Positions 1 to 6,810 of a stretch of 6,810 bases of DNA are shown here, piece by piece; position 1 is the stretch's first letter; each line of letters opens with the position of its first letter. Origin of the DNA: an uncultured Methylococcaceae bacterium (GTDB taxonomy: Bacteria; Pseudomonadota; Gammaproteobacteria; Methylococcales; Methylomonadaceae). The DNA lies in assembly GCA_903903765.1 (NCBI GenBank), contig CAIVAH010000281.1:1-6810 (forward strand), given 5' to 3'. A model generated the notes under the pieces. That model did not search any database, was not told the DNA's origin, and was given only the letters and a program-made list of their open reading frames with translations. The position numbers and the translations under genes are program-made.

Positions 1-1340
<1,340 letters not shown>

Positions 1341-1345
1341 TTTGA

Positions 1346-1371
1346 TTCCTCTCGCTCTTAAGCGAGAGGAA
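1346..1371 (+). promoter_or_regulatory. perfect hairpin between atpD and atpC
   Basis: TTCCTCTCGCT (1346-1356) and its exact reverse complement (1361-1371) flank a CTTA loop, giving an 11-bp stem that begins 5 nt after the atpD stop and ends 19 nt before atpC. No T-run follows (the next bases are GCTTGCAAC), so it does not look like an intrinsic terminator. An mRNA processing, stability or attenuation element that adjusts the excess of beta over epsilon is a reasonable inference. The structure itself is seen directly. Confidence 0.6.
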
Positions 1372-1390
1372 GCTTGCAACAGGTGAATAA

Positions 1391-1813
1391 ATGACCATGA
1401 CCGTACATGTTGATATAGTAAGTGCAGAGAAGGAGATATTTTCAGGACTTGCTGAAATGATCTTTGCACCTGCTGAAATGGGTGAATTAGGAATATCTCC
1501 TCGTCATGCTCCATTGATTACTAAACTGAATCCAGGTGAAGTAAGAGTTAAGGTAAGTGAAACCGAAAGCTACCCTTTTTATATATCAGGTGGCCTATTA
1601 GAGGTACAGCCTCATTTAGTGACTATACTTGCTGACACAGCCTTAAGAGCTGCAGATATTGATGAGGCGGCTGCATTAGAAGCTAAGGCGAAAGCTGAAG
1701 AAGCGTTAACTGATCAATCAGGAAAAATTGATTATGCGACAGCACAAGCCCAATTACAACAAGCTGTTATGCAATTAAGAACACTTGATAGATTAAGAAA
1801 ACGTGGTGGTTAA
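1391..1813 (+). CDS. atpC: F1Fo ATP synthase subunit epsilon
   Basis: Epsilon subunit of the F1 central stalk. It couples rotation of gamma to the c-ring and can inhibit ATP hydrolysis through its C-terminal helices. The 140-residue length is normal. Residues 1 to about 88 form the beta-sandwich domain, with family signatures [13 protein letters not shown] (7-19), [14 protein letters not shown] (31-44), [10 protein letters not shown] (65-74) and LADTA (80-84). Residues from about 90 to 138 are the Ala/Glu/Gln-rich two-helix C-terminal domain. The start at 1391 follows AGGTGA (1381-1386) at only 4 nt. A second ATG lies two codons on (1397) at 10 nt spacing, but alignment with E. coli MAMTYHLDVVSAE favours 1391. 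It is the last gene of the atp operon and is followed by a strong terminator. Confidence 0.97.
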   Translation: MTMTVHVDIVSAEKEIFSGLAEMIFAPAEMGELGISPRHAPLITKLNPGEVRVKVSETESYPFYISGGLLEVQPHLVTILADTALRAADIDEAAALEAKAKAEEALTDQSGKIDYATAQAQLQQAVMQLRTLDRLRKRGG

Positions 1814-1857
1814 GTTATCATTACTATAGATGTTAAATCTAATAGCTTAGTTTTTAT

Positions 1858-1893
1858 AAAAACCCGATAGTGTTTTCATTATCGGGTTTTTTT
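1858..1893 (+). terminator. intrinsic terminator of the atp operon
   Basis: AAAAACCCGATA (1858-1869) pairs with TATCGGGTTTTT (1880-1891). The stem can continue inward through GTG/CAT (one G-T wobble) to a TTTT loop, and the right arm runs into seven T residues (1887-1893). It starts 44 nt after the atpC stop. The A-run on the left could let it work in both directions, but no convergent gene is present. The glmU start is only 17 nt beyond it. Confidence 0.9.
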
Positions 1894-1910
1894 GTTTAAT
1901 AGGATAAAAA

Positions 1911-3281
1911 ATGAAAATCACTACTGTCATACTTGCCGCTGGAAAGGGTACGCGTATGCGATCTGAACTCCCAAAAGTCTTACATAAAATTGCTAATAAA
2001 CCATTGCTTAAGCATGTCTACGATTTAAGTTCACAATTAGCTAACAATAGCATTAAAATTGTATATGGTCATGGCGGGGTATTAGTTAAAGAGTCATTAA
2101 GCGAATTAAATGCCAATTGGGTAGAGCAAAAGCAGCAATTGGGGACTGGGCATGCAGTACAGCAAGTTGCTGATCAAATTGGTGATGAAGATATTGTATT
2201 GATTTTATACGGCGATGTTCCTTTGCTAAAATTAAATACCATTGAACAATTAATTCCTTTAGTAAAGGATAAATCGATCGCCTTGTTGACGGTTAATCTC
2301 GATAATCCAACAGGGTATGGTCGTATTGTTCGTGATAATGACGGTAAGGTTTTACGGATTGTAGAAGAAAAAGACGCAACCAAAGACGAAAAGCTTATAA
2401 CTGAAGGTAATACCGGTATTTTAGCATTGCAGGGAAAAGAGTTAAAAAACTGGTTAAGTCAATTAGGTAATAGTAATGCCCAAGGTGAATATTATCTAAC
2501 AGATGTGATTGAGATGGCTGTGACAGATGGTTACACGGTTAATACACTACTGGTAGAAAGTGAAGATGAAGTATTAGGCGTGAACAATCGCCAACAACTA
2601 AGTCATCTAGAAAGAGTTTATCAAATAGAGCAAGCTGAAATCTTAATGGCGCAAGGTGTTACTTTATTGGATCCCGCTCGTTTTGATATCAGGGGTGAGG
2701 TTGAGTATTTAGGTATTGATATCACCATAGATGTCAATGTGGTGTTAGAAGGTAAGGTAAGTATTGGTAATAATGTCACTATTGGGCCAAATACCATAAT
2801 TAAAGATTCCATTATTGCAGAAGATGTTGAAATTCTGGCTAATTGTGTTATCGAAAATGCAGTCGTTGGTCAAGGTAGTCGTATAGGGCCTTTTGCAAGA
2901 TTACGCCCAGAAGCAGTATTAGCGGATCATGTTCACATTGGGAATTTTGTTGAAATAAAGAAATCTACCATTGCTTCAGGTAGTAAAGTAAATCATTTAA
3001 GTTACATTGGCGATACAACTATCGGCAGTCAGGTAAATATAGGTGCAGGCACCATTACCTGTAATTATGATGGGGTTAATAAATTTAGGACGATCATCGA
3101 AGATGGTGCATTTATAGGTTCTGATACTCAGTTAGTTGCACCAGTAACTATTGGTAAAAATGCCACAATAGGGGCGGGTTCTACGATTACAAAGGACTCT
3201 CCAGAGAATCAATTAACTTTAAGTCGGGTTAAACAGATTACAATTCCAAGTTGGCAAAGACCGGTTAAAAAGGGGAAATAA
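1911..3281 (+). CDS. glmU: bifunctional GlcNAc-1-P uridylyltransferase / glucosamine-1-P acetyltransferase
   Basis: Cytoplasmic bifunctional enzyme that acetylates glucosamine-1-phosphate with acetyl-CoA (C-terminal half) and then transfers UMP from UTP (N-terminal half) to give UDP-GlcNAc for peptidoglycan and LPS. It has 456 residues, the same size as E. coli GlmU. The nucleotidyltransferase domain spans about 1-228: LAAGKGTRM (8-16), Lys22, QLGTGHA (76-82), YGDVP with metal-binding Asp102, NTGI (167-170) and GVNNR (223-227). After a linker helix, a left-handed beta-helix of hexapeptide repeats runs from about 250 to 440 (for example [18 protein letters not shown]). The acetyltransferase His, E. 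coli His363, is His362 in NHLSYIGD. The ATG is preceded by AGGA (1901-1904) at 6 nt. It follows atpC as in E. coli and is coupled to glmS. All expected motifs are present. Confidence 0.98.
   Translation: MKITTVILAAGKGTRMRSELPKVLHKIANKPLLKHVYDLSSQLANNSIKIVYGHGGVLVKESLSELNANWVEQKQQLGTGHAVQQVADQIGDEDIVLILYGDVPLLKLNTIEQLIPLVKDKSIALLTVNLDNPTGYGRIVRDNDGKVLRIVEEKDATKDEKLITEGNTGILALQGKELKNWLSQLGNSNAQGEYYLTDVIEMAVTDGYTVNTLLVESEDEVLGVNNRQQLSHLERVYQIEQAEILMAQGVTLLDPARFDIRGEVEYLGIDITIDVNVVLEGKVSIGNNVTIGPNTIIKDSIIAEDVEILANCVIENAVVGQGSRIGPFARLRPEAVLADHVHIGNFVEIKKSTIASGSKVNHLSYIGDTTIGSQVNIGAGTITCNYDGVNKFRTIIEDGAFIGSDTQLVAPVTIGKNATIGAGSTITKDSPENQLTLSRVKQITIPSWQRPVKKGK
3271..3276 (+). promoter_or_regulatory. 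glmS ribosome binding site inside the glmU 3' end
   Basis: AGGGGA lies within the last codons of glmU, 6 nt before the glmS ATG. The glmU stop TAA (3279-3281) and the glmS ATG (3283-3285) are separated by one base. Translation of glmS is therefore probably coupled to termination on glmU. Confidence 0.85.
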
Positions 3282-3282
3282 T

Positions 3283-5112
3283 ATGTGTGGAATAGTGGGT
3301 GGTATAGCACAACGTAATATAGTTCCTATTCTGATTGAGGGGCTTAAGCGCTTAGAATATCGTGGATACGACTCTGCTGGATTGGCTGTTATCAGCAATG
3401 GGCAACTATATAGAAAAAGAGAATTAGGTAAAGTTAAAGGCTTGGAAGACTTAATTGTTTCAGAGCCAGTTTCAGGAACTATAGGTATTGCCCATACGCG
3501 CTGGGCGACACATGGTAAGCCTAGTACTGAAAATGCTCATCCACACATTAGTCAAAATAAAATTGCGGTTGTTCATAATGGAATTATTGAAAATCATGAA
3601 CATCTACGTGGTGCTTTAAAAGACATTGGATATATATTTACCTCAGAAACCGATACTGAAGTGATTGTGCATCAAATTGCTCAAGCGCTGGAGAATACGA
3701 CTGATTTATTAATGGCAGTTAAATTAACGATTGCAAAACTTGAGGGTGCATACTCTTTAGGGATTATCAATACAGAGCAATCAGATACTTTAATTGCTTG
3801 TCGAAAAGGGAGTCCATTAGTTATTGGTGTGGGAATTGGTGAATATTTCATCGCTTCTGATGTGGCAGCTTTACTTCCGGTTACACAGCGTTTTATTTTT
3901 TTAGAAGATGGTGATATAGCAACTTTAACCATCGATAAAATAGTTATTTATGATCAAGATGATCACCTGGTAAGTCGGCCTATTAAAGAAAGTCAGCTCA
4001 CAGCTGATTCAGTTAATAAGGGTGAATATCGGCATTACATGTTAAAAGAAATTTATGAACAACCTTTTGCGATATCGCAAACTTTAGAAGGTCGGTTCAT
4101 AAATAATAGACTAGAAGAGTCGGCTTTTGGTCATAATGCTACTGAAGTTTTTGATAATATAAAATCAGTGCAAATATTAGCTTGCGGAACTAGCTATCAC
4201 GCTGGTTTAGTGGCGCGTTATTGGTTTGAAGAACTGGCTAGAGTGCCCTGCAATATAGAAGTTGCAAGTGAGTTTAGGTATAGAAGTCCGGTATTAGCGC
4301 CAGATACGTTAATTGTGACAATTTCTCAATCGGGTGAAACTGCAGATACCTTGGCAGCATTGCAAGAAGCAAAAAAATTAGGGGCTAAGTATTCTATTGC
4401 AGTGTGCAATGGGCCTGAAAGTTCATTGGTTAGAGAGTCTGATTTAGTGTTGATGACGCGAGCGGGCCCAGAAATTGGGGTGGCATCAACTAAAGCATTT
4501 ACTACGCAATTAACAGCGTTAATGTTGTTGGTCATTGCTTTAGGCAGGCGTTTTCAATTAACCCATGCTTTAGAAGCAAAAATTACGTCAGAATTGTTTA
4601 GTTTGCCTGGAAAAATTGAAAAAGTATTAAAGTTAGATGAGACTATAAAAGTACTAGCTGAACAATTTGCTGAAAAGCAAAATGCATTATTTTTAGGTCG
4701 AGGTAGTCAATACCCTATCGCAATGGAAGGTGCATTAAAGCTAAAAGAAATTTCTTATATTCATGCAGAAGCGTATCCGGCCGGAGAATTAAAGCACGGG
4801 CCACTGGCATTAATTGATGCGGATATGCCTGTTATAACGGTTGCACCAAATAATAGTTTGTTAGAAAAGCTTAAGTCTAATATTCAGGAAGTGAGTGCTA
4901 GGGGCGGTCAGCTTATAGTATTTATGGATGAAACCTTGGTGAGTGCGGCAGATGAAAATGTCCAAATTATAAAAGTCCCTCAGGTGGGCAATGAGATTGC
5001 ACCTATCGTTTATACAATTCCATTACAGTTATTGTCATATCATGTGGCAATTTTAAAAGGTACGGATGTTGACCAGCCTAGAAATTTGGCTAAATCGGTG
5101 ACGGTGGAGTAA
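3283..5112 (+). CDS. glmS: glutamine--fructose-6-phosphate aminotransferase (isomerizing)
   Basis: Glucosamine-6-phosphate synthase. It takes ammonia from glutamine and converts fructose-6-phosphate to glucosamine-6-phosphate, the entry step of amino-sugar synthesis in the cytoplasm. The 609 residues match the E. coli enzyme. The class II glutamine amidotransferase domain begins MCGIVGG; Cys2 becomes the N-terminal nucleophile after Met removal, which fixes the start. HTRWATHG is at 71-78 and HNGIIENH at 98-105. Two SIS sugar-isomerase domains follow: CGTSYHAG (301-308) with SQSGETADT (348-356), and LGRGSQYPIA (471-480) with catalytic-site Glu489, His505 in ELKHGPLAL and Lys604 near the end (E. 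coli Glu488, His504 and Lys603 in mature numbering). The C-terminus DQPRNLAKSVTVE is the invariant family ending. It forms an operon with glmU. No intrinsic terminator with a T-run is seen after it. Confidence 0.98.
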   Translation: MCGIVGGIAQRNIVPILIEGLKRLEYRGYDSAGLAVISNGQLYRKRELGKVKGLEDLIVSEPVSGTIGIAHTRWATHGKPSTENAHPHISQNKIAVVHNGIIENHEHLRGALKDIGYIFTSETDTEVIVHQIAQALENTTDLLMAVKLTIAKLEGAYSLGIINTEQSDTLIACRKGSPLVIGVGIGEYFIASDVAALLPVTQRFIFLEDGDIATLTIDKIVIYDQDDHLVSRPIKESQLTADSVNKGEYRHYMLKEIYEQPFAISQTLEGRFINNRLEESAFGHNATEVFDNIKSVQILACGTSYHAGLVARYWFEELARVPCNIEVASEFRYRSPVLAPDTLIVTISQSGETADTLAALQEAKKLGAKYSIAVCNGPESSLVRESDLVLMTRAGPEIGVASTKAFTTQLTALMLLVIALGRRFQLTHALEAKITSELFSLPGKIEKVLKLDETIKVLAEQFAEKQNALFLGRGSQYPIAMEGALKLKEISYIHAEAYPAGELKHGPLALIDADMPVITVAPNNSLLEKLKSNIQEVSARGGQLIVFMDETLVSAADENVQIIKVPQVGNEIAPIVYTIPLQLLSYHVAILKGTDVDQPRNLAKSVTVE

Positions 5113-5137
5113 TTTCGCTAGGGAGTGCTTGATTGCT
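5079..5137 (+). other. potential attTn7 site (glmS 3' end plus insertion point)
   Basis: Known from Tn7: TnsD binds the conserved end of glmS, and insertion occurs about 25 bp past the stop codon, here near 5137. The codons for DQPRNLAKSVTVE are conserved in this window, so the site is probably usable. No Tn7-like terminal sequence (TGTGGG-type end) or tns gene is visible, so I call a potential site only, not an insertion. Confidence 0.4.
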
Positions 5138-5173
5138 AATAGGTCATGGAGTGGTTGCGTTTATTAGCAATCA
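5130..5173. repeat. 12-bp inverted repeat between convergent gene ends
   Basis: TGATTGCTAATA (5130-5141) and its exact reverse complement (5162-5173) are separated by 20 nt. Beyond a short mismatch the arms resume with TGC (5126-5128) and GCA (5176-5178). The right arm contains the stop and last two codons (Asp-Cys) of the minus-strand regulator gene. No T-run follows on either strand, so it is not a standard terminator, though it may still stabilise or end the two convergent transcripts. Confidence 0.65.
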
Positions 5174-5871
5174 CTGCATTTAGCATTTTCTGATTTAATC
5201 GAAATGTTGATGCCTTCTAAAGAATAACCATTTCTCCGCCAAGTTTTGATTTTGATTCCAGAGTCAAAATCAGTCAGTTTTTTTCTTAGACGACTAATTG
5301 TAGTATTTAAAATTAAATCAGCTCTTGGGTTGGAGTGTATTTTGAGCGCTAAGATTAATTCATTTCGGTTAATATAATTCCCATCCATTTTAATGATAGA
5401 TTTAACTATCATTGTTTCCATTTTAGTTAAAGATAACCATGATTTGTCGGGTGAGATGAGCTCACCTTTCTCTATGTTTAGTAGCCAATTGTTAGTATTG
5501 CTAGGATTATTGTTTTTTGATTGAATTTTTATGATGAATAATTCGATGTCTCTAGGGTGGGTTTCGCTATCAAGACAATAAATTACATTTTCAGAAAGTA
5601 GCATTAACGAACAAGCTAAATCTATTTTTCCCATTAAACAAATGATTTCTCTATCTTTGAGTTCAATGAGGTTTCTAATGGTATTGAAATCGTCTTCTGA
5701 GTAGATTAGGCAAATACTAAACTTATCGATTAAATTTTGATCGATATTTTGAGTACAAGGTACGAACTCAAGTGTGTAATCTTTGTTTTTAAAATAAGCA
5801 GTAAAGCGACTAGTAAGTGAAGCGCTAAAGCCGATGCAAAGAATTAGGTTATTATTATGAGCTTTTTTCAA
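5164..5871 (-). CDS. OmpR/PhoB-type winged-helix regulator with degenerate receiver
   Basis: Probable cytoplasmic transcription factor of 235 residues; target genes unknown. Residues about 130-220 match the OmpR/PhoB (Trans_reg_C) winged helix: WLLNIEKGELISPDKSWLSL, then LTKMETMIVKSII, INRNELILAL, a recognition helix region NTTISRLRKKL (189-199), and the wing IKTWRRNGYSLEG (208-220). Residues 8-115 have the strand/helix rhythm of a receiver domain, but none of its chemistry. CIGFSAS (12-18) stands where the acidic pair should be, LIYSEDD (55-61) where the phospho-Asp should be, IICLMGK (76-82) lacks the Thr/Ser, and IYCLDSE (97-103) lacks the Lys. An Asn-rich linker (119-128) joins the halves. 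The only plausible start is TTG (5869-5871); an in-frame stop lies seven codons upstream and no Shine-Dalgarno is evident. No sensor kinase is adjacent. The DNA is more AT-rich than glmS. Family is confident, function is not. Confidence 0.85.
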   Translation of the reverse strand: MKKAHNNNLILCIGFSASLTSRFTAYFKNKDYTLEFVPCTQNIDQNLIDKFSICLIYSEDDFNTIRNLIELKDREIICLMGKIDLACSLMLLSENVIYCLDSETHPRDIELFIIKIQSKNNNPSNTNNWLLNIEKGELISPDKSWLSLTKMETMIVKSIIKMDGNYINRNELILALKIHSNPRADLILNTTISRLRKKLTDFDSGIKIKTWRRNGYSLEGINISIKSENAKCSDC

Positions 5872-5909
5872 AACGATTAATAATTGAGCTTAAGAAAAAA
5901 ATTGGCTTA

Positions 5910-5938
5910 ATAATATACGTTTATGTATTAATTATCAA
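5910..5938 (-). promoter_or_regulatory. predicted promoter of the winged-helix regulator
   Basis: Read on the minus strand: TTGATA (-35, 5933-5938), 17 nt, then TATTAT (-10, 5910-5915); each box is one mismatch from the sigma-70 consensus. The start would fall near 5903, leaving a leader of about 32 nt before the TTG. An imperfect palindrome with TAATA/TATTA ends (5911-5930) fills the spacer and could bind a regulator. Confidence 0.55.
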
Positions 5939-6007
5939 CAAATAAATCACTAAGTATTAATCTTGGGTTGTTGCTTACTAAAGAGGTTTAAATTTTGAGG
6001 GTTGTTC

Positions 6008-6047
6008 AAAAAATAAAACCCCGTCTAATTAATTAGATAGGGCTTTT
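6008..6047 (-). terminator. intrinsic terminator of the XRE-family gene
   Basis: On the minus strand, AAAAGCCCT (6047-6039) and a TCTAA segment pair with TTAGA and GGGGTTTT (ending at 6015) around an ATTAAT-type centre. There is one A/C mismatch and one wobble at each side. ATTTTTT (6014-6008) follows. The stem begins 21 nt after the stop of the small repressor-like gene. On the plus strand the T-run is weaker. Confidence 0.8.
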
Positions 6048-6067
6048 GAGTTTTGATAAAGCTAGTT

Positions 6068-6457
6068 TTATGCGTTTAATTTTGCTAAATAATTTTCTAA
6101 TTCTTCAGTTGATTCAATTTCACTATACGGTGCCACTGATTGAAGTTTTTCCAAAATTTTAGCTTCTACTTCTGTAATCGGATAGCCAAACACTTGTTTA
6201 ATAGCAGCGTAAGTGTCTGGGTTGTATTCTTTTAGGGCCATTGCTAATAACTTAGCGGGGTCAACTTTTAGAGTTTCTGCTAGTTTAGGGATTAAATAAA
6301 CAGGTATCTTGATAGATCCTTGTTTAATCATGGTAATTAAGTTTGGTGTTTTAAAGCCTAAAACCTCAGAGATTTGTTTTTGACTCATACTACTTTTGTC
6401 AATATGGGTTCTAACGTATTCAGCGGTTTTGCTTTTTTTTGGCGTAACAGTCTTCAT
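6068..6457 (-). CDS. small XRE (Cro/C1-type) helix-turn-helix protein
   Basis: Likely DNA-binding repressor of 129 residues; partner and targets unknown. From the chosen Met (MKTVTPKKSKTAEYVRTHID) the HTH core covers about residues 23-70: SMSQKQISEVLGFKTPNLI, the second helix and turn, then TMIKQG and a basic/hydrophobic tail to LAETLKVDPAKLL. The family pattern 'KSKTAEYVR... Q..IA..LGF..PN.I.MIKQG...VP' is known from small chromosomal and phage-like regulators (from memory, not searched). The C-terminal part (TEVEAKILEKL, then an acidic STEELENYLAKLNA tail) looks helical and may mediate dimerisation. An upstream in-frame ATG (6491-6493) would add 12 residues, but it has no Shine-Dalgarno and sits inside the operator-like dyad. 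ATG 6455-6457 has GAGTGGA upstream (GGA at 9 nt) and fits the usual N-terminus. It has its own promoter and terminator. Confidence 0.85.
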   Translation of the reverse strand: MKTVTPKKSKTAEYVRTHIDKSSMSQKQISEVLGFKTPNLITMIKQGSIKIPVYLIPKLAETLKVDPAKLLAMALKEYNPDTYAAIKQVFGYPITEVEAKILEKLQSVAPYSEIESTEELENYLAKLNA

Positions 6458-6491
6458 ATAATTTGTTCCACTCGTTATTGGGTTAATTAAC

Positions 6492-6509
6492 ATTACAAAA
6501 AAATGTAAT
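6492..6509. promoter_or_regulatory. candidate operator dyad upstream of the XRE gene
   Basis: ATTACA (6492-6497), six A residues, TGTAAT (6504-6509): a perfect 6+6 bp dyad of 18 bp centred a few bases downstream of the predicted transcription start of the minus-strand repressor-like gene. A further TTACA half-site (6523-6527) overlaps its -10 box. The symmetry and position fit autorepression by the adjacent HTH protein; binding itself is inferred. Confidence 0.5.
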
Positions 6510-6519
6510 ATACGGCCTT

Positions 6520-6547
6520 ATTTTACAAGTTATTAGATTTGTGTCAA
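6520..6547 (-). promoter_or_regulatory. predicted promoter of the XRE gene
   Basis: On the minus strand: TTGACA (-35, consensus, 6542-6547), 16 nt, TAAAAT (-10, 6520-6525, one mismatch). The predicted start is near 6513, about 56 nt before the preferred ATG at 6457 and about 20 nt before the alternative ATG at 6493. Confidence 0.65.
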
Positions 6548-6810
6548 ATTTATTCCTAACTATAATAACATAATTGTGAAAAAAATGCGTTAATCAGACT
6601 ATTTTTCTTAAATATCCGATTCATTAGTGCAGGTCTTCAGGAATATTATTTAGCAATAAGCATACCGAAATCATCTATTTTTCAACATACTGAAAAATAG
6701 ATGATTAACAATGGTTAATAACGATTATTGAACGTAGCGTTTTTTATAGAACGGTGCATTTGAACGATTTTTTGGTGATTATAAGCCGCAATGAGTGCTT
6801 AAGAGATCGG
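6548..6810. other. AT-rich stretch without a recognisable gene
   Basis: No open frame with a start, ribosome site and recognisable protein is visible on either strand here. It holds the 16-bp inverted repeat at 6669-6706. Two short frames run open to the right edge: plus from 6709 and minus from 6809 to a TAA at 6744-6746. They are too short to judge and may be chance. A TATAAT on the plus strand (6561-6566) lacks a good -35. Confidence 0.5.
6669..6706. repeat. perfect 16-bp inverted repeat with 6-nt loop
   Basis: AATCATCTATTTTTCA (6669-6684) and its exact reverse complement (6691-6706) flank the loop ACATAC (6685-6690). The arms are AT-rich and no T-run follows on either strand, so it is not a typical intrinsic terminator. 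It could be a strong RNA or cruciform hairpin, a protein-binding dyad, or a mobile-element or repeat-family hairpin. Confidence 0.75.

Noticed and set aside
2174..2812. Two minus-strand open frames (2174-2383 and 2621-2812) inside glmU
   Set aside because: Opposite-strand shadows of GlmU; the second owes its repetitive look to the hexapeptide repeats on the other strand.
3681..4535. Two minus-strand open frames (3681-3932 and 4326-4535) inside glmS
   Set aside because: Both sit opposite conserved GlmS sequence and show no start context or family match.
5113..5180. Tn7 or Tn7-like insertion after glmS
   Set aside because: No TGTGGG-type element end, no target duplication evident and no tns genes in the window.
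6561..6566. Plus-strand TATAAT as a divergent promoter
   Set aside because: The best -35 at 16-17 nt (TTGTGT or TTTGTG) is weak, and no gene is seen downstream within the window.
6744..6809. Minus-strand frame entering from the right edge, ending in TAA
   Set aside because: Only 21 codons with no recognisable motif; could be the tail of a gene but chance is as likely.
6709..6810. Plus-strand frame open to the right edge (34 codons)
   Set aside because: No ATG and no ribosome site; only a GTG at 6754 and TTGs. Length is compatible with chance, and the continuation beyond the window cannot be seen.
5113..6810. CRISPR array, tRNA or rRNA in the post-glmS region
   Set aside because: No regularly spaced direct repeats, no cloverleaf with a TTCRA-type loop and no rRNA-like sequence were found by eye.

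Overview
The window looks like chromosomal DNA from an AT-rich gammaproteobacterium. The ATP synthase beta and epsilon subunits, GlmU and GlmS all read as close relatives of the Enterobacteria/Vibrio-type proteins. The gene order atpD-atpC-glmU-glmS is the classical gammaproteobacterial arrangement. I cannot name a genus from the sequence alone.

Layout: positions 1-1340 hold the ATP synthase beta subunit gene (atpD), missing about its first 15 codons. A 50-nt gap with a perfect 11-bp hairpin follows, then atpC (1391-1813), and a strong intrinsic terminator (1858-1893) closes the atp operon. Only 17 nt later glmU begins (1911-3281). It is joined to glmS (3283-5112) with a single base between stop and start, so the two genes look like one transcription and translation unit. 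GlmS makes glucosamine-6-phosphate. GlmU acetylates glucosamine-1-phosphate and uridylylates the product to UDP-GlcNAc, the precursor of peptidoglycan and LPS; the GlmM mutase that links the two steps is not in the window.

Downstream of glmS the character changes. The DNA becomes visibly more AT-rich and both remaining genes are on the minus strand. One (5164-5871) encodes an orphan OmpR/PhoB-type winged-helix protein whose receiver-like half has lost the phosphorylation residues. The other (6068-6457) encodes a small Cro/C1-type (XRE) repressor-like protein with its own promoter, a dyad operator candidate and an intrinsic terminator. A 12-bp inverted repeat lies in the convergent gap between glmS and the winged-helix gene, about where Tn7-family elements insert, but no Tn7 end or transposition gene is visible.

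The right end (about 6548-6810) has no convincing gene. It contains a perfect 16-bp inverted repeat with a 6-nt loop at 6669-6706. Most of the window is ordinary core genome. The points worth a second look are the pseudo-receiver regulator, the XRE control region, the two inverted repeats in the post-glmS region, and the leaderless glmU-glmS junction.
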